A DNA stretch of 64,000 bases from Candidatus Leptovillus affinis (GTDB taxonomy: Bacteria > Chloroflexota > Anaerolineae > Promineifilales > Promineifilaceae). Below, in pieces: positions 16,568 through 23,964 of the stretch; the first letter of the stretch is position 1; each line of letters starts with the position of its first letter. A program made the translations under genes and the position numbers. The stretch lies in assembly GCA_016705235.1 (NCBI GenBank), contig JADIYP010000001.1:124001-188000 (forward strand), read 5' to 3'. A model generated the notes under the pieces. The model was not told the DNA's origin and made no database searches. It saw nothing but the letters and a program-made list of their open reading frames with translations.

Positions 16568-17596
16568 ATGATCCAAGAAAACAAACACACTTCCCTTGTA
16601 GACCTGACCACTCGCCCGCGCCGGCTGCGGACATCGCCCGGACTGCGGCGCATGGTGCGCGAGACCCATCTCGCGCCGGATGATTTGATTTACCCGCTGT
16701 TTGTGCGGCACGGCGACGGCCGTACGCCCATTCCCTCCATGCCGGGCATCGCCCAGTTGTCGGTAGCCGAGGCGGTGCGCGAAGCGGAAACGGCCGTTGC
16801 CCTGCACATCCCCGCCGTCATCCTCTTCGGCATCCCGGCCCTCAAAGACCCCATCGGCCTGGAAAACTTTGCCGACGACGGCATTGTGCAGCAGGCGATT
16901 CGGGCGATTAAAACGGCCGTGCCCGACCTCGTCGTCATCACCGACGTGTGCCTGTGCGAATACACCGACCACGGCCACTGCGGCCTGCTCAACGATGGCA
17001 CGCATGCCCATCTGCCGGAAGGGTTTGTGCTGAACGATGAAACGCTGGACGTGCTGGCGGCCACGGCCGTGTCCCACGCCGCCGCCGGGGCCGACATCGT
17101 CGCCCCCAGCGGCATGATGGACGGCATGGTCGCCGCCATTCGCGCCGGGCTGGACGCCCACGATTTCGGCCACGTGCCGATCATGTCCTACGCGGTGAAA
17201 TATGCCTCCAGCTTTTACGGCCCGTTCCGCGACGCCGCCGACGGCGCGCCCAAATTCGGCGACCGCAAAAGCCACCAGATGGACCCGGCCAACGGCCGTG
17301 AAGCCCTGCGCGAAGCGGCTCTGGACATCGACGAAGGGGCCGATTTCCTCATGGTCAAACCGGCCCTGGCCTACCTGGACATCATCCACCGCGTCCACGA
17401 AGCGTTCCCGGCGCTGCCGCTGGCCGCCTACAACGTCAGCGGCGAGTACGCCATGATCAAGGCCGCCGCCGCCAACGGCTGGATCGACGAGGAAAAGGTC
17501 GTGCTGGAAACCCTTCTGGGCATGAAACGCGCCGGGGCGGACCTGATTATCACCTACCACGCGCTGGATGCGGCGCGGTGGCTGAATGATGCGTGA
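16568..17596 (+). CDS. hemB: Delta-aminolevulinic acid dehydratase (porphobilinogen synthase)
   Basis: 342 residues, a normal length. It condenses two 5-aminolevulinate molecules to porphobilinogen. The metal-binding cysteines are in TDVCLCEYTDHGHCG (zinc-type). The Schiff-base lysines are in SYAVKYASSFYGPF and FLMVKPALAYLD. The N-terminal RPRRLRTSPGLRRMV and GIPALKD are family-typical. The stop codon lies at the start of a GATGCGTGATGCGTG repeat, so the last residues (NDA) are at the repeat border. It is preceded by a 65-base repeat-filled gap after hemD. Confidence 0.97.
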   Translation: MIQENKHTSLVDLTTRPRRLRTSPGLRRMVRETHLAPDDLIYPLFVRHGDGRTPIPSMPGIAQLSVAEAVREAETAVALHIPAVILFGIPALKDPIGLENFADDGIVQQAIRAIKTAVPDLVVITDVCLCEYTDHGHCGLLNDGTHAHLPEGFVLNDETLDVLAATAVSHAAAGADIVAPSGMMDGMVAAIRAGLDAHDFGHVPIMSYAVKYASSFYGPFRDAADGAPKFGDRKSHQMDPANGREALREAALDIDEGADFLMVKPALAYLDIIHRVHEAFPALPLAAYNVSGEYAMIKAAAANGWIDEEKVVLETLLGMKRAGADLIITYHALDAARWLNDA

Positions 17597-17640
17597 TGCG
17601 TGACAATTTCACGCATCACGCATCACGCATCACGCATCAA
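17586..17640. repeat. GCGTGAT heptamer hairpin between hemB and hemQ-like gene
   Basis: Left arm GATGCGTGATGCGTGA and right arm TCACGCATCACGCATC (then two further CACGCAT copies), with a short loop, fill the whole gap between the hemB stop and the start of the next gene. The same heptamers bracket the four-helix-bundle gene further on. Confidence 0.93.
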
Positions 17641-17650
17641 AAGAGAAACT

Positions 17651-18445
17651 ATGAAACCCGAAATCGAAAAAGTAGACATAACCGAAAAAGGCCGCAATGC
17701 CGACGGGGAAACGATTGCCGTGGACCGGCGGTTGTTTGTGCAGCTGCTGGCGTTTGGCGGGGTGAAGGACACGGCCGTTCTCATCCGCGCCCTCGAAGAC
17801 AACCACATTCAGGGCGCGCTGTACGCCGACATCAACGACCCGCAGGGCGTGGCCCTGGTCACCTTTAGCGAAGACCCCGATTATTTTGTGAGCGACATGC
17901 GCACTTTTTACAACCAGCCGCCTTTCAGCGAGCTGACGCCCAAGCCGGAATACACCATGCTCGGCCGCACCTACTCGCTGGGCTACGAAGCCGACCTGGA
18001 AGAGACGCTTATCCACCGGCCAACTCGCCGGATTTTGGACCCGGCGCTGGCCTGGGTGGTGTATTATCCGCTGCGGCGCGCCGGTTCGTTTGAGCAGTTG
18101 TCGGCGCAGGAGCAGCGGGTGGTGTTGATGGAACACGGCGGCATTGGCATGGCTTACGGCCGTGCCGGGCTGGGCCACGATTTGCGCCTGGCCTGCCATG
18201 GCCTGGACAAAAACGACAACGATTTTGTCGTCGGGCTGATCGGGCCGCAACTGGCGCCGCTCTCCATGATTGTCCAGCGCATGCGCAAAACCAAACAAAC
18301 CTCGCTCCACCTGGAGCGGCTGGGGCCATTTTTCATTGGCAAAGTGGCCTGGCAGAGCAAAATGGAGACTGGAGATGGAAGATTATCCCAGAACGCACGA
18401 TCCCCAATCTCCAATCTCAAATCTCTGGAGATACCCAATTCATGA
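17651..18445 (+). CDS. hemQ: Chlorite dismutase-family protein, probable coproheme decarboxylase
   Basis: 264 residues. The second half carries the Cld/HemQ signature: VVYYPLRRAGSFEQL (candidate catalytic Tyr in the YP motif), VVLMEHGGIGMAYGR, the segment ACHGLDKNDNDFVVGL with the likely proximal haem-ligand His, and QRMRKTKQTSLHLERLGPFFIG. HemQ/ChdC decarboxylates coproheme to haem b using peroxide. The setting inside an otherwise complete haem operon with hemY and hemH makes this role likely, though the family also includes chlorite dismutases. The start at 17651 follows the repeat. Upstream in-frame starts would translate repeat sequence. The last 28 or so residues (from METGDGRL) are encoded by a heptamer repeat. 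The stop overlaps hemE (ATGA). Confidence 0.82.
   Translation: MKPEIEKVDITEKGRNADGETIAVDRRLFVQLLAFGGVKDTAVLIRALEDNHIQGALYADINDPQGVALVTFSEDPDYFVSDMRTFYNQPPFSELTPKPEYTMLGRTYSLGYEADLEETLIHRPTRRILDPALAWVVYYPLRRAGSFEQLSAQEQRVVLMEHGGIGMAYGRAGLGHDLRLACHGLDKNDNDFVVGLIGPQLAPLSMIVQRMRKTKQTSLHLERLGPFFIGKVAWQSKMETGDGRLSQNARSPISNLKSLEIPNS
18361..18436. repeat. Heptanucleotide inverted repeat forming the hemQ 3' end
   Basis: TGGAGACTGGAGATGG on the left and CCCCAATCTCCAATCTC on the right lie inside the reading frame and encode the C-terminal tail of the hemQ-like protein, which extends beyond the conserved GPFFIGKVAWQ end of the family. Confidence 0.85.
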
Positions 18446-19491
18446 CCGAACCAACCTCCCCTTTCCTCCGTGCCTGCCGCGGCCTGCCCACCGACCGCAC
18501 GCCCATCTGGCTGATGCGCCAGGCGGGGCGCTATATGCCCGAATACCGCGCCCTACGCGCCCAACATACCATGCTGGAATGCATCCACACACCGGAACTG
18601 GCCGCCGAAATCACCCTCCAGCCCATCAACGCCTTTGGCTTCGACGCGGCCATCATCTTCTCCGACATTTTGCCGCCGCTGGCGGGTATGGGCCTGAACC
18701 TGGAATTTGTGAAGGGCGAAGGGCCGGTGCTGCACAACCGCATCGAAACCACCCACGACGTGGACATGCTGGCCACGCCGCCGGCGGAAGAGACGATGGG
18801 CGGCACGCTCAAAGCCATCGAACTGGTAACGGCCGAACTCGCGCCGCGCGACATTCCGCTGATTGGGTTTGCCGGGGCGCCGTTTACATTGGCCAGCTAC
18901 GCCATCGAAGGCGGCGGGACCAAGACCTACCAGCGCGTGAAAAGCTTCATGGTCCGCGAACCGGCCGCCTGGAAACGCCTGATGAACAAACTGGTCACGG
19001 TGCAGGGCGATTATCTGCTTAAACAGGTTCAGGCGGGCGCGTCGGCGCTGCAACTGTTTGATTCCTGGGCGGGGCACGCTTTGAGCAAGCAAGATTATGT
19101 GCGCTACGTGCAGCCCTATAACACGGCGCTGTTTGCCCTGCTGGCCAAGTCCGGCGTGCCGGTCATCAACTTTAGCACGGGCACGACGCCCTACATTGAA
19201 GAAGTGGCGGCGTGCGGCGGCGATGTGGTCGGCGTGGATTGGCACCTGCCGTTGGACGAAGTGTGGGCGCGTGTTGGTTATGATCGGCCGATTCAGGGCA
19301 ACCTGGACCCCATCGCCCTGCTGGCTCCCTGGCGGGAATTGGCGGCGCGGGTGGATGAGATGTTGATGAGGGCAAACGGCCGTTCCGGTCACATCTTCAA
19401 CCTCGGCCACGGCATCTACAAAGAGACGCCGGTGGAAAATGTGCAGCGGCTGGTAGAATACGTCAGGAAAAAGTCATCTCGTGATGCGTGA
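18442..19491 (+). CDS. hemE: Uroporphyrinogen decarboxylase
   Basis: 349 residues, a normal length. It decarboxylates the four acetate side chains of uroporphyrinogen III to coproporphyrinogen III. Diagnostic segments are the N-terminal PIWLMRQAGRYMPEYR, the Asp-containing FSDILPPLAGMG, GFAGAPFTLASY and the C-terminal FNLGHGIYKETPVENV. The start overlaps the stop of the hemQ-like gene. The final residues (SSRDA) and stop codon are contributed by the GCGTGAT repeat at 19480, so the C-terminus has apparently been reset by the repeat. Confidence 0.97.
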   Translation: MTEPTSPFLRACRGLPTDRTPIWLMRQAGRYMPEYRALRAQHTMLECIHTPELAAEITLQPINAFGFDAAIIFSDILPPLAGMGLNLEFVKGEGPVLHNRIETTHDVDMLATPPAEETMGGTLKAIELVTAELAPRDIPLIGFAGAPFTLASYAIEGGGTKTYQRVKSFMVREPAAWKRLMNKLVTVQGDYLLKQVQAGASALQLFDSWAGHALSKQDYVRYVQPYNTALFALLAKSGVPVINFSTGTTPYIEEVAACGGDVVGVDWHLPLDEVWARVGYDRPIQGNLDPIALLAPWRELAARVDEMLMRANGRSGHIFNLGHGIYKETPVENVQRLVEYVRKKSSRDA

Positions 19492-19505
19492 TGCGTGTGG
19501 CGTGA
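19480..19505 (+). repeat. Left arm of the inverted repeat bracketing the four-helix-bundle gene
   Basis: CGTGATGCGTGATGCGTG followed by TGGCGTGA. It pairs imperfectly (about 20 of 24 positions) with the reverse complement of 19985-20009, and contains the hemE stop codon. Confidence 0.85.
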
Positions 19506-19512
19506 GGGTCTT

Positions 19513-19980
19513 ATGAATTTTGAAGGTTGGGAAAAGGAACTGCCTCAGACAATCACGGGTGATCCGTTATGGCATGTTCAGGTTTATCGGTTGTCGCTGT
19601 TCGTCGCGGATATTAGTTGGCATGATGTGACGAAACTGAGCCAGGACTATCGGACGCGAGGGCTATCAGACCAGCTTTATCGAGCGATTGGCTCGGTTGG
19701 AGCCAATATTGCCGAGGGTTACAGCCGCCAGTCAAGCAAGGAACAGGCCAGGTTTTTTGAGTATGCGCTGGGTTCTGCCAGAGAAAGCCGCGACTGGTAC
19801 TTTAAAGCACGGCACGTCTTGGGAGATGAGGTCGTCAGTCACCGCCTGGATTTACTGACCCAAATCATTCGTTTGTTGTTAAAAACAATCCCGCAAAAGC
19901 GTGTCCAGGTACTCAAAGAAGATGGTCCCAACTACCAGCCGGAAAATCTATTTTCCGAACAAAAAGATATCCCATTTTAA
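19513..19980 (+). CDS. Four-helix-bundle protein (23S rRNA intervening-sequence protein family)
   Basis: 155 residues, predicted all-helical. The core LYRAIGSVGANIAEGYSRQSSKEQARFFEYALGSARESRDW is typical of the S23/IVP family (related to the Avd proteins of diversity-generating retroelements), positively charged bundles thought to bind nucleic acid (quoted here in parts: ANIAEGYSR, FFEYALGSARE). It has no known step in haem synthesis yet is inserted between hemE and hemH in the same direction, exactly between the arms of a GCGTGAT heptamer inverted repeat. It is therefore more likely a passenger or mobile cassette than a haem enzyme. A start at 19495 is also possible. 19513 was chosen as the first codon after the repeat. 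Confidence 0.85.
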   Translation: MNFEGWEKELPQTITGDPLWHVQVYRLSLFVADISWHDVTKLSQDYRTRGLSDQLYRAIGSVGANIAEGYSRQSSKEQARFFEYALGSARESRDWYFKARHVLGDEVVSHRLDLLTQIIRLLLKTIPQKRVQVLKEDGPNYQPENLFSEQKDIPF

Positions 19981-19984
19981 ACCT

Positions 19985-20009
19985 TCACGAATCACGAATC
20001 ACGCATCAA
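19985..20009 (-). repeat. Right arm of the inverted repeat bracketing the four-helix-bundle gene
   Basis: TCACGAATCACGAATCACGC followed by ATCA, five bases after the stop codon of the four-helix-bundle gene. It is the inverted partner of 19480-19505 and belongs to the same heptamer family as 17586-17640. Confidence 0.85.
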
Positions 20010-20023
20010 ACAAGGATTTAACT

Positions 20024-20980
20024 ATGACTATGACCGCAACCAACGACCCCATCGGCGTTTTGATCATGGCTTACGGCGGGCCGAACAGCCTGGACGAAAT
20101 TCCGGGATACCTGGCGGATATTCGGAACGGCCGTGTCACCACCCCCGCCGTCCTCGAAGAAATCAGCCGCAACTACCGGCTCATCGGCGGCAAATCGCCG
20201 CTGCTGGAAATCAGCACGCGGCAGGTGGCGGCCGTGCGCGCCCGGCTCGACCCGGACAAGTTCAAAGTCTACATGGGCATGAGGCACTGGGCGCCCTGGA
20301 TTGAAGATGTGGTGGGCCAGATGATCGACGACGGCATCACGCAGGCCATCGCCCTGGTGCTGGCGCCCCATTACAGCAAACTCAGCGTCGCCAAATACCA
20401 CGCCAAAGTCGCCGATGGCCTGGAGATGTACCGCGGCCACATCGACTTTGACTTCATCGACAGCTACCACGACGCGCCCAAACTCATCCAGGCGCTGGCC
20501 AATCGGGTGAACGAGGGGCTTAGCCGCTGGCCGGAAGCCGAGCGCGATGACGTGCATATCATTTTCAGCGCCCACAGCCTGCCGGTGCGCATCATGAAAA
20601 TGGGCGATCCGTATGACAGCCAACTGCGCGAGACGGCGCAGTTGGTGGCCGATAAAGCCGGGCTGGCGGCGGCGCGTTGGTCGTGGTGTTACCAGTCGGC
20701 GGGGCGCAGCTCGGAGCCGTGGCTGGGGCCGCAAATTCAAGAGCATATCCCGGCGCTGGCAGCGCAGGGCATCCAGAACATGATCAGCATTCCGGTTGGG
20801 TTTGTGTCTGATCACGTGGAGATTTTGTACGATATTGACATTCAGGCGCAGGCGGTGGCGAAAGAGTTGGGGGTGAGATTGGAACGGCCGTCGGCCCTCA
20901 ACGACGACCCGCTGTATATCCAGACTTTGGTCGATTTAATCGAGCAGCGAGCGGAAAAGATCACTGTCCCGGCACTTTAA
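20024..20980 (+). CDS. hemH: Ferrochelatase (coproporphyrin type likely)
   Basis: 318 residues. It inserts Fe(II) into coproporphyrin III or protoporphyrin IX. The metal-site His lies in IIFSAHSLPVRI and the conserved Glu in IPVGFVSDHVEILYDID. VLIMAYGGPNSLDEI is the usual N-terminus. Given the hemQ-like neighbour, the coproporphyrin-specific activity (CpfC) is inferred. The start at 20024 is supported by AAGGA eight bases upstream. The gene follows the right arm of the repeat that brackets the four-helix-bundle gene, so the cassette separates it from hemE. It converges with the toxin gene, whose stop lies inside the last codons of hemH. Confidence 0.95.
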   Translation: MTMTATNDPIGVLIMAYGGPNSLDEIPGYLADIRNGRVTTPAVLEEISRNYRLIGGKSPLLEISTRQVAAVRARLDPDKFKVYMGMRHWAPWIEDVVGQMIDDGITQAIALVLAPHYSKLSVAKYHAKVADGLEMYRGHIDFDFIDSYHDAPKLIQALANRVNEGLSRWPEAERDDVHIIFSAHSLPVRIMKMGDPYDSQLRETAQLVADKAGLAAARWSWCYQSAGRSSEPWLGPQIQEHIPALAAQGIQNMISIPVGFVSDHVEILYDIDIQAQAVAKELGVRLERPSALNDDPLYIQTLVDLIEQRAEKITVPAL

Positions 20981-21377
20981 CATCAATACCTGTAACACGA
21001 GAGAAATGGCGTTGGTCAAAGGTGTAAACGGTCTTGATTTGGCGCGCGTGCATCCAGCAAGCGTTATAGGCATCAATAAAATCGATGTTTTTAATTGCAT
21101 AAATATCGACAGCCGTGCCAATGAGATTGGCATCATCTACCTGGATACCATTTGTATTCAAAAGCGACCAAATTGCATCACGAATCAGTTCCCTGGCGCT
21201 CCCTAATCCTTCCATCACCCAAACAATTTCAGCAATGACAGTTGAATTTGTTACCAGAGTGAATTCGCCATTTCCTGCTCTTTGCAACAAAGCCAAAACG
21301 TGCTCGAGTTGCTCCGGATCGTCTTTCGTGAAAATGCGGATGAACAGATTGGCGTCAGCAAAGATACGTTCACTCAT
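20961..21377 (-). CDS. PIN-domain ribonuclease toxin (VapC-like)
   Basis: 138 residues. The PIN acidic residues are visible in IFADANLFIRIF (first Asp), VIAEIVWVME (Glu), IDFIDAYNACW (Asp) and YTFDQRHF (Asp). Such toxins cleave RNA and are neutralised by a co-encoded antitoxin. The start at 21377 (MSERIFADAN) overlaps the antitoxin stop by eight bases, the usual arrangement. The 3' end overlaps the end of hemH on the opposite strand by about 20 bases. Confidence 0.88.
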   Translation of the reverse strand: MSERIFADANLFIRIFTKDDPEQLEHVLALLQRAGNGEFTLVTNSTVIAEIVWVMEGLGSARELIRDAIWSLLNTNGIQVDDANLIGTAVDIYAIKNIDFIDAYNACWMHARQIKTVYTFDQRHFSRVTGIDVKVPGQ

Positions 21378-21624
21378 CTTCCATCCCCCGCATGACTTTT
21401 TCGACGACGTAGCGCCTGGTTTCTTCCCGCAGCGCTTGAAAATCAATGGGGCCATCAACCGGATGAATGCCGATCATATCAAACAGCGTAGCTGTCACCG
21501 GGCGCAATTCAAGATGATCGTCAACCCGGGTAATGGCTATGCTGTCCCCAGGCTGAATGTTTAACGTTTCTCTTACATCCTTGGGCAGCGTGATCTGCCC
21601 TTTCGCGCTTACTTTTACCAACAT
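21370..21624 (-). CDS. AbrB/MazE-type antitoxin
   Basis: 84 residues. The N-terminal SpoVT/AbrB-fold DNA-binding domain is clear: VKVSAKGQITLPKDVRE, followed by GDSIAITRVDDHLELRP. The acidic C-terminal part (FQALREETRRYVVEKVMRGMEDE, quoted up to the stop) probably wraps the toxin. The start at 21624 has GGAG six bases upstream. The protein normally also autorepresses the pair. The pair lies antisense within the haem cluster between hemH and hemL. Confidence 0.88.
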   Translation of the reverse strand: MLVKVSAKGQITLPKDVRETLNIQPGDSIAITRVDDHLELRPVTATLFDMIGIHPVDGPIDFQALREETRRYVVEKVMRGMEDE

Positions 21625-21723
21625 GTCATACTCCATATGGATTAGTCGGAATTTTCGATAATTTCCTACCAAACAAACTATGGCATATATTTTGTATGTT
21701 TGTCAAGAAAACAGGAGCAACTC

Positions 21724-23014
21724 ATGCTAACTATTGAAAAATCAATCGCCTACTTTGATGAAGCCAAAGAGCTGCTACCGGGCGGCGTGGATTCGCCGGT
21801 GCGGGCGTTTAAGGCGGTGGGCGGGCAGCCGCTTTTCATCCAAAAGGGCGAAGGCGCGTATCTGACCGATGTGGATGGCAACCGCTACGTGGATTACGTG
21901 CTTTCCTGGGGACCGCTGATTTTGGGCCATGCGCATCCGCGGGTGGTAGCGGCGTTGCAAACGGCCGTTACCCGCGGCACCAGCTACGGCGCGCCCAGCC
22001 CCCTGGAAAACGAACTCGCCCGGCAAGTCATGGGCCTGATGCCCGCCATCGAGATGATCCGCTTTGTCAATTCCGGCACGGAAGCCACCATGAGCGCTCT
22101 GCGTCTGGCCCGCGCCTTTACCGGGCGCAGCAAAATCATCAAATTCCAGGGCAATTACCACGGCCACGCCGACATGCTGTTGGTACAGGCCGGTTCGGGT
22201 GTGGCCACCCTCGGCCTGCCCGACTCGCCCGGCGTGCCCGCAGCCACCACCGCCGACACCCTTGTCGCGGCTTACAATGACCTGGAAGCTGTCGCGCAGT
22301 TGTTTGACCAATTCTCTGGACAAATTGCGGCCGTCATTGTGGAGCCTGTGGCCGGGAACATGGGGCTGGTTCCGCCGGTGGACGGCTTTTTGGCTGGATT
22401 GCGCGATCTGACCGCCAGCAATGATGCGCTGTTGATTTTTGACGAGGTGATGACCGGCTTCCGCGTCCATCCCGGCGGGGCGCAGACGCTGTACGGCATT
22501 CGGCCAGACCTGACGGCCCTGGGCAAAGTGATTGGCGGCGGGCTGCCGGTTGGGGCGTATGGCGGGCGGCGCGAGATTATGGCGCTGGTGGCTCCGGCGG
22601 GGCCAATGTACCAGGCGGGTACGCTGTCGGGCAATCCGCTGGCGATGACGGCCGGAATTGAGACATTGAAAGCGATTCAAGAACCTGGTGTCTGGGCCAA
22701 ATTGGAAAACACCGGCGCGCAGCTCATCGACGGGCTGACCGGGGCGGCAAAAAAAGGCGGGGATTCCCATCAGCACAGAGCGAGTAGGCACGATGTTTGG
22801 GCTGTTTTTTCAGCCGGGGCCGGTGGTGAATTGGGAAACGGCCGTGCAGTCCGACACAAAGCGTTTTGGGCGTTATTTCCAGGCTATGCTAGACAAGGGG
22901 GTTTATCTGGCTCCGTCGCAGTTTGAGGCAGGTTTTATATCCACAGCGCACGGCCCAACGGAGATCGAAGCCACCATCGCCGCCGCAGAACAGGTTTTTG
23001 CCAGTCTGGGTTGA
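21724..23014 (+). pseudogene. hemL: Glutamate-1-semialdehyde aminotransferase gene with a frameshift
   Basis: The first frame (21724 to about 22755) encodes a normal HemL: LLPGGVDSPVRAFKAVGG, GHAHPRVV, NSGTEATMSALRLAR, the PLP region IFDEVMTGFRV and the PLP lysine in ALGKVIGGGLPVGAYGG. At an A7 run (22749-22755) the frame is lost. The family C-terminus (GIPISTERVGTMFGLFF, then DTKRFGRYFQAMLDKG and SAHGPTEIEATI-like residues) continues in the next frame to 23014. One A fewer restores AAKKAGIPIS. The gene supplies 5-aminolevulinate for the rest of the cluster and should be essential, so a sequence error or slippage-rescued expression is more likely than true loss. RBS AGGAG precedes the ATG. 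Confidence 0.9.
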
Positions 23015-23024
23015 TTTTATTTGA

Positions 23025-23615
23025 TCAGCCGGGGAGTTGGTGAATGAGGAAGACCAGGGCCAGCAGAATAAGCTGCGGTTGGCGGAAACGGCCGTCTGGC
23101 AAAATGACCTCATATTCTTCAGCGCCTGCCTGCCGCTGGATCTGCCCGACAGGGGCGGCCTGACAATTATCCAGGAATTGGGCATACGGCTCTAAAGCTG
23201 CCGGGGCGTTATCACAGAGGACAAACTGGCGGGAAAGGGAACGGCCGTTCACCTCCCGATTCAAGGCTGCCCAGCGCTGTCCTTCTGCCTCAATCATAAA
23301 ATAAGACGCAGCGTCTGCGTCGCCTAAATTCGGCCAGGTATGCTGGGTGATGATGGCGTAGACAGCATGATCATAGATCAGCGCGTAACTGATGCGCGGA
23401 ACGCCGCCCTTGCTGGTGGTTTTGAGGCCAGGGAACTCCAGCGAAGCCAGCGCTTCGCCAGACGGCCGTGCCAGCCGAACCTTGCCGGGTTCGCCATGCC
23501 GCAGCCAGGGTGTGCCAAAGTCAGCCACCAGCGACAGACGGTTTTGCCCGACATACAGATGGGCTTGCTGACCGTTTTCAGAGAACGGCCGTAAAAACTT
23601 GATGCCATATTCCAT
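23025..23615 (-). CDS. Hypothetical protein
   Basis: 196 residues starting MEYGIKFLRPFSENG. Two segments resemble each other in their beta-rich layout (HLYVGQNRLSLVADFG and ISYALIYDHAVYAIITQ) and the C-terminus is a short hydrophobic helix (LILLALVFLIHQLPG), which may anchor it in the membrane. The early part is reminiscent of scramblase/LURP-like beta barrels, but this is too weak to use as a call. It carries four copies of ACGGCCGT. It is convergent with hemL with a ten-base gap. Confidence 0.65.
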   Translation of the reverse strand: MEYGIKFLRPFSENGQQAHLYVGQNRLSLVADFGTPWLRHGEPGKVRLARPSGEALASLEFPGLKTTSKGGVPRISYALIYDHAVYAIITQHTWPNLGDADAASYFMIEAEGQRWAALNREVNGRSLSRQFVLCDNAPAALEPYAQFLDNCQAAPVGQIQRQAGAEEYEVILPDGRFRQPQLILLALVFLIHQLPG

Positions 23616-23876
23616 AAGGCAGCATTGTACAGACCATCGGACAAACGAACAAACCAGGGACGCCAGGGAACACGGCCGTCTACCACCAGACGGCCGTGTC
23701 GGGCCAAATCCATCCTTAAAATTTCTCTCACAGAAAGCCCCGTGTGATATACTTTGGTGCGGGATAACACAACAAATTTGCGGGAGGCCAGCAGCAGGCT
23801 GCACACCAACCATCACGCCCTACCGCCGCCCGTTCCCACCACACAACAAGACGTAACTGTTCAGGTTTCTCTGGCA

Positions 23877-23936
23877 AGACCCCAAGGGTTTGATACCCAA
23901 ATCATTTAAATTCTCAGAAGCAAACCCTTGGGGTCT
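23877..23936. repeat. Palindromic element (AGACCCCAAGGGTTT type) upstream of dnaE
   Basis: Perfect terminal inverted repeats AGACCCCAAGGGTTTG and CAAACCCTTGGGGTCT around an AT-rich centre. It is preceded by TGTTCAGGTTTCTCTGGC, which also precedes the copy at 57967-58026 and, in inverse orientation and with minor differences, flanks the copy at 45004-45063. The element may carry the dnaE leader. Confidence 0.92.
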
Positions 23937-23964
23937 ATATAGTTACAACAAGACAAACAAACCT

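Noticed and set aside
22745..22760. Programmed -1 ribosomal frameshift in hemL at A7
   Set aside because: A -1 shift leads to a stop after ten codons or so. Restoring the frame needs +1 or loss of one base, so the usual -1 slippery mechanism does not apply.
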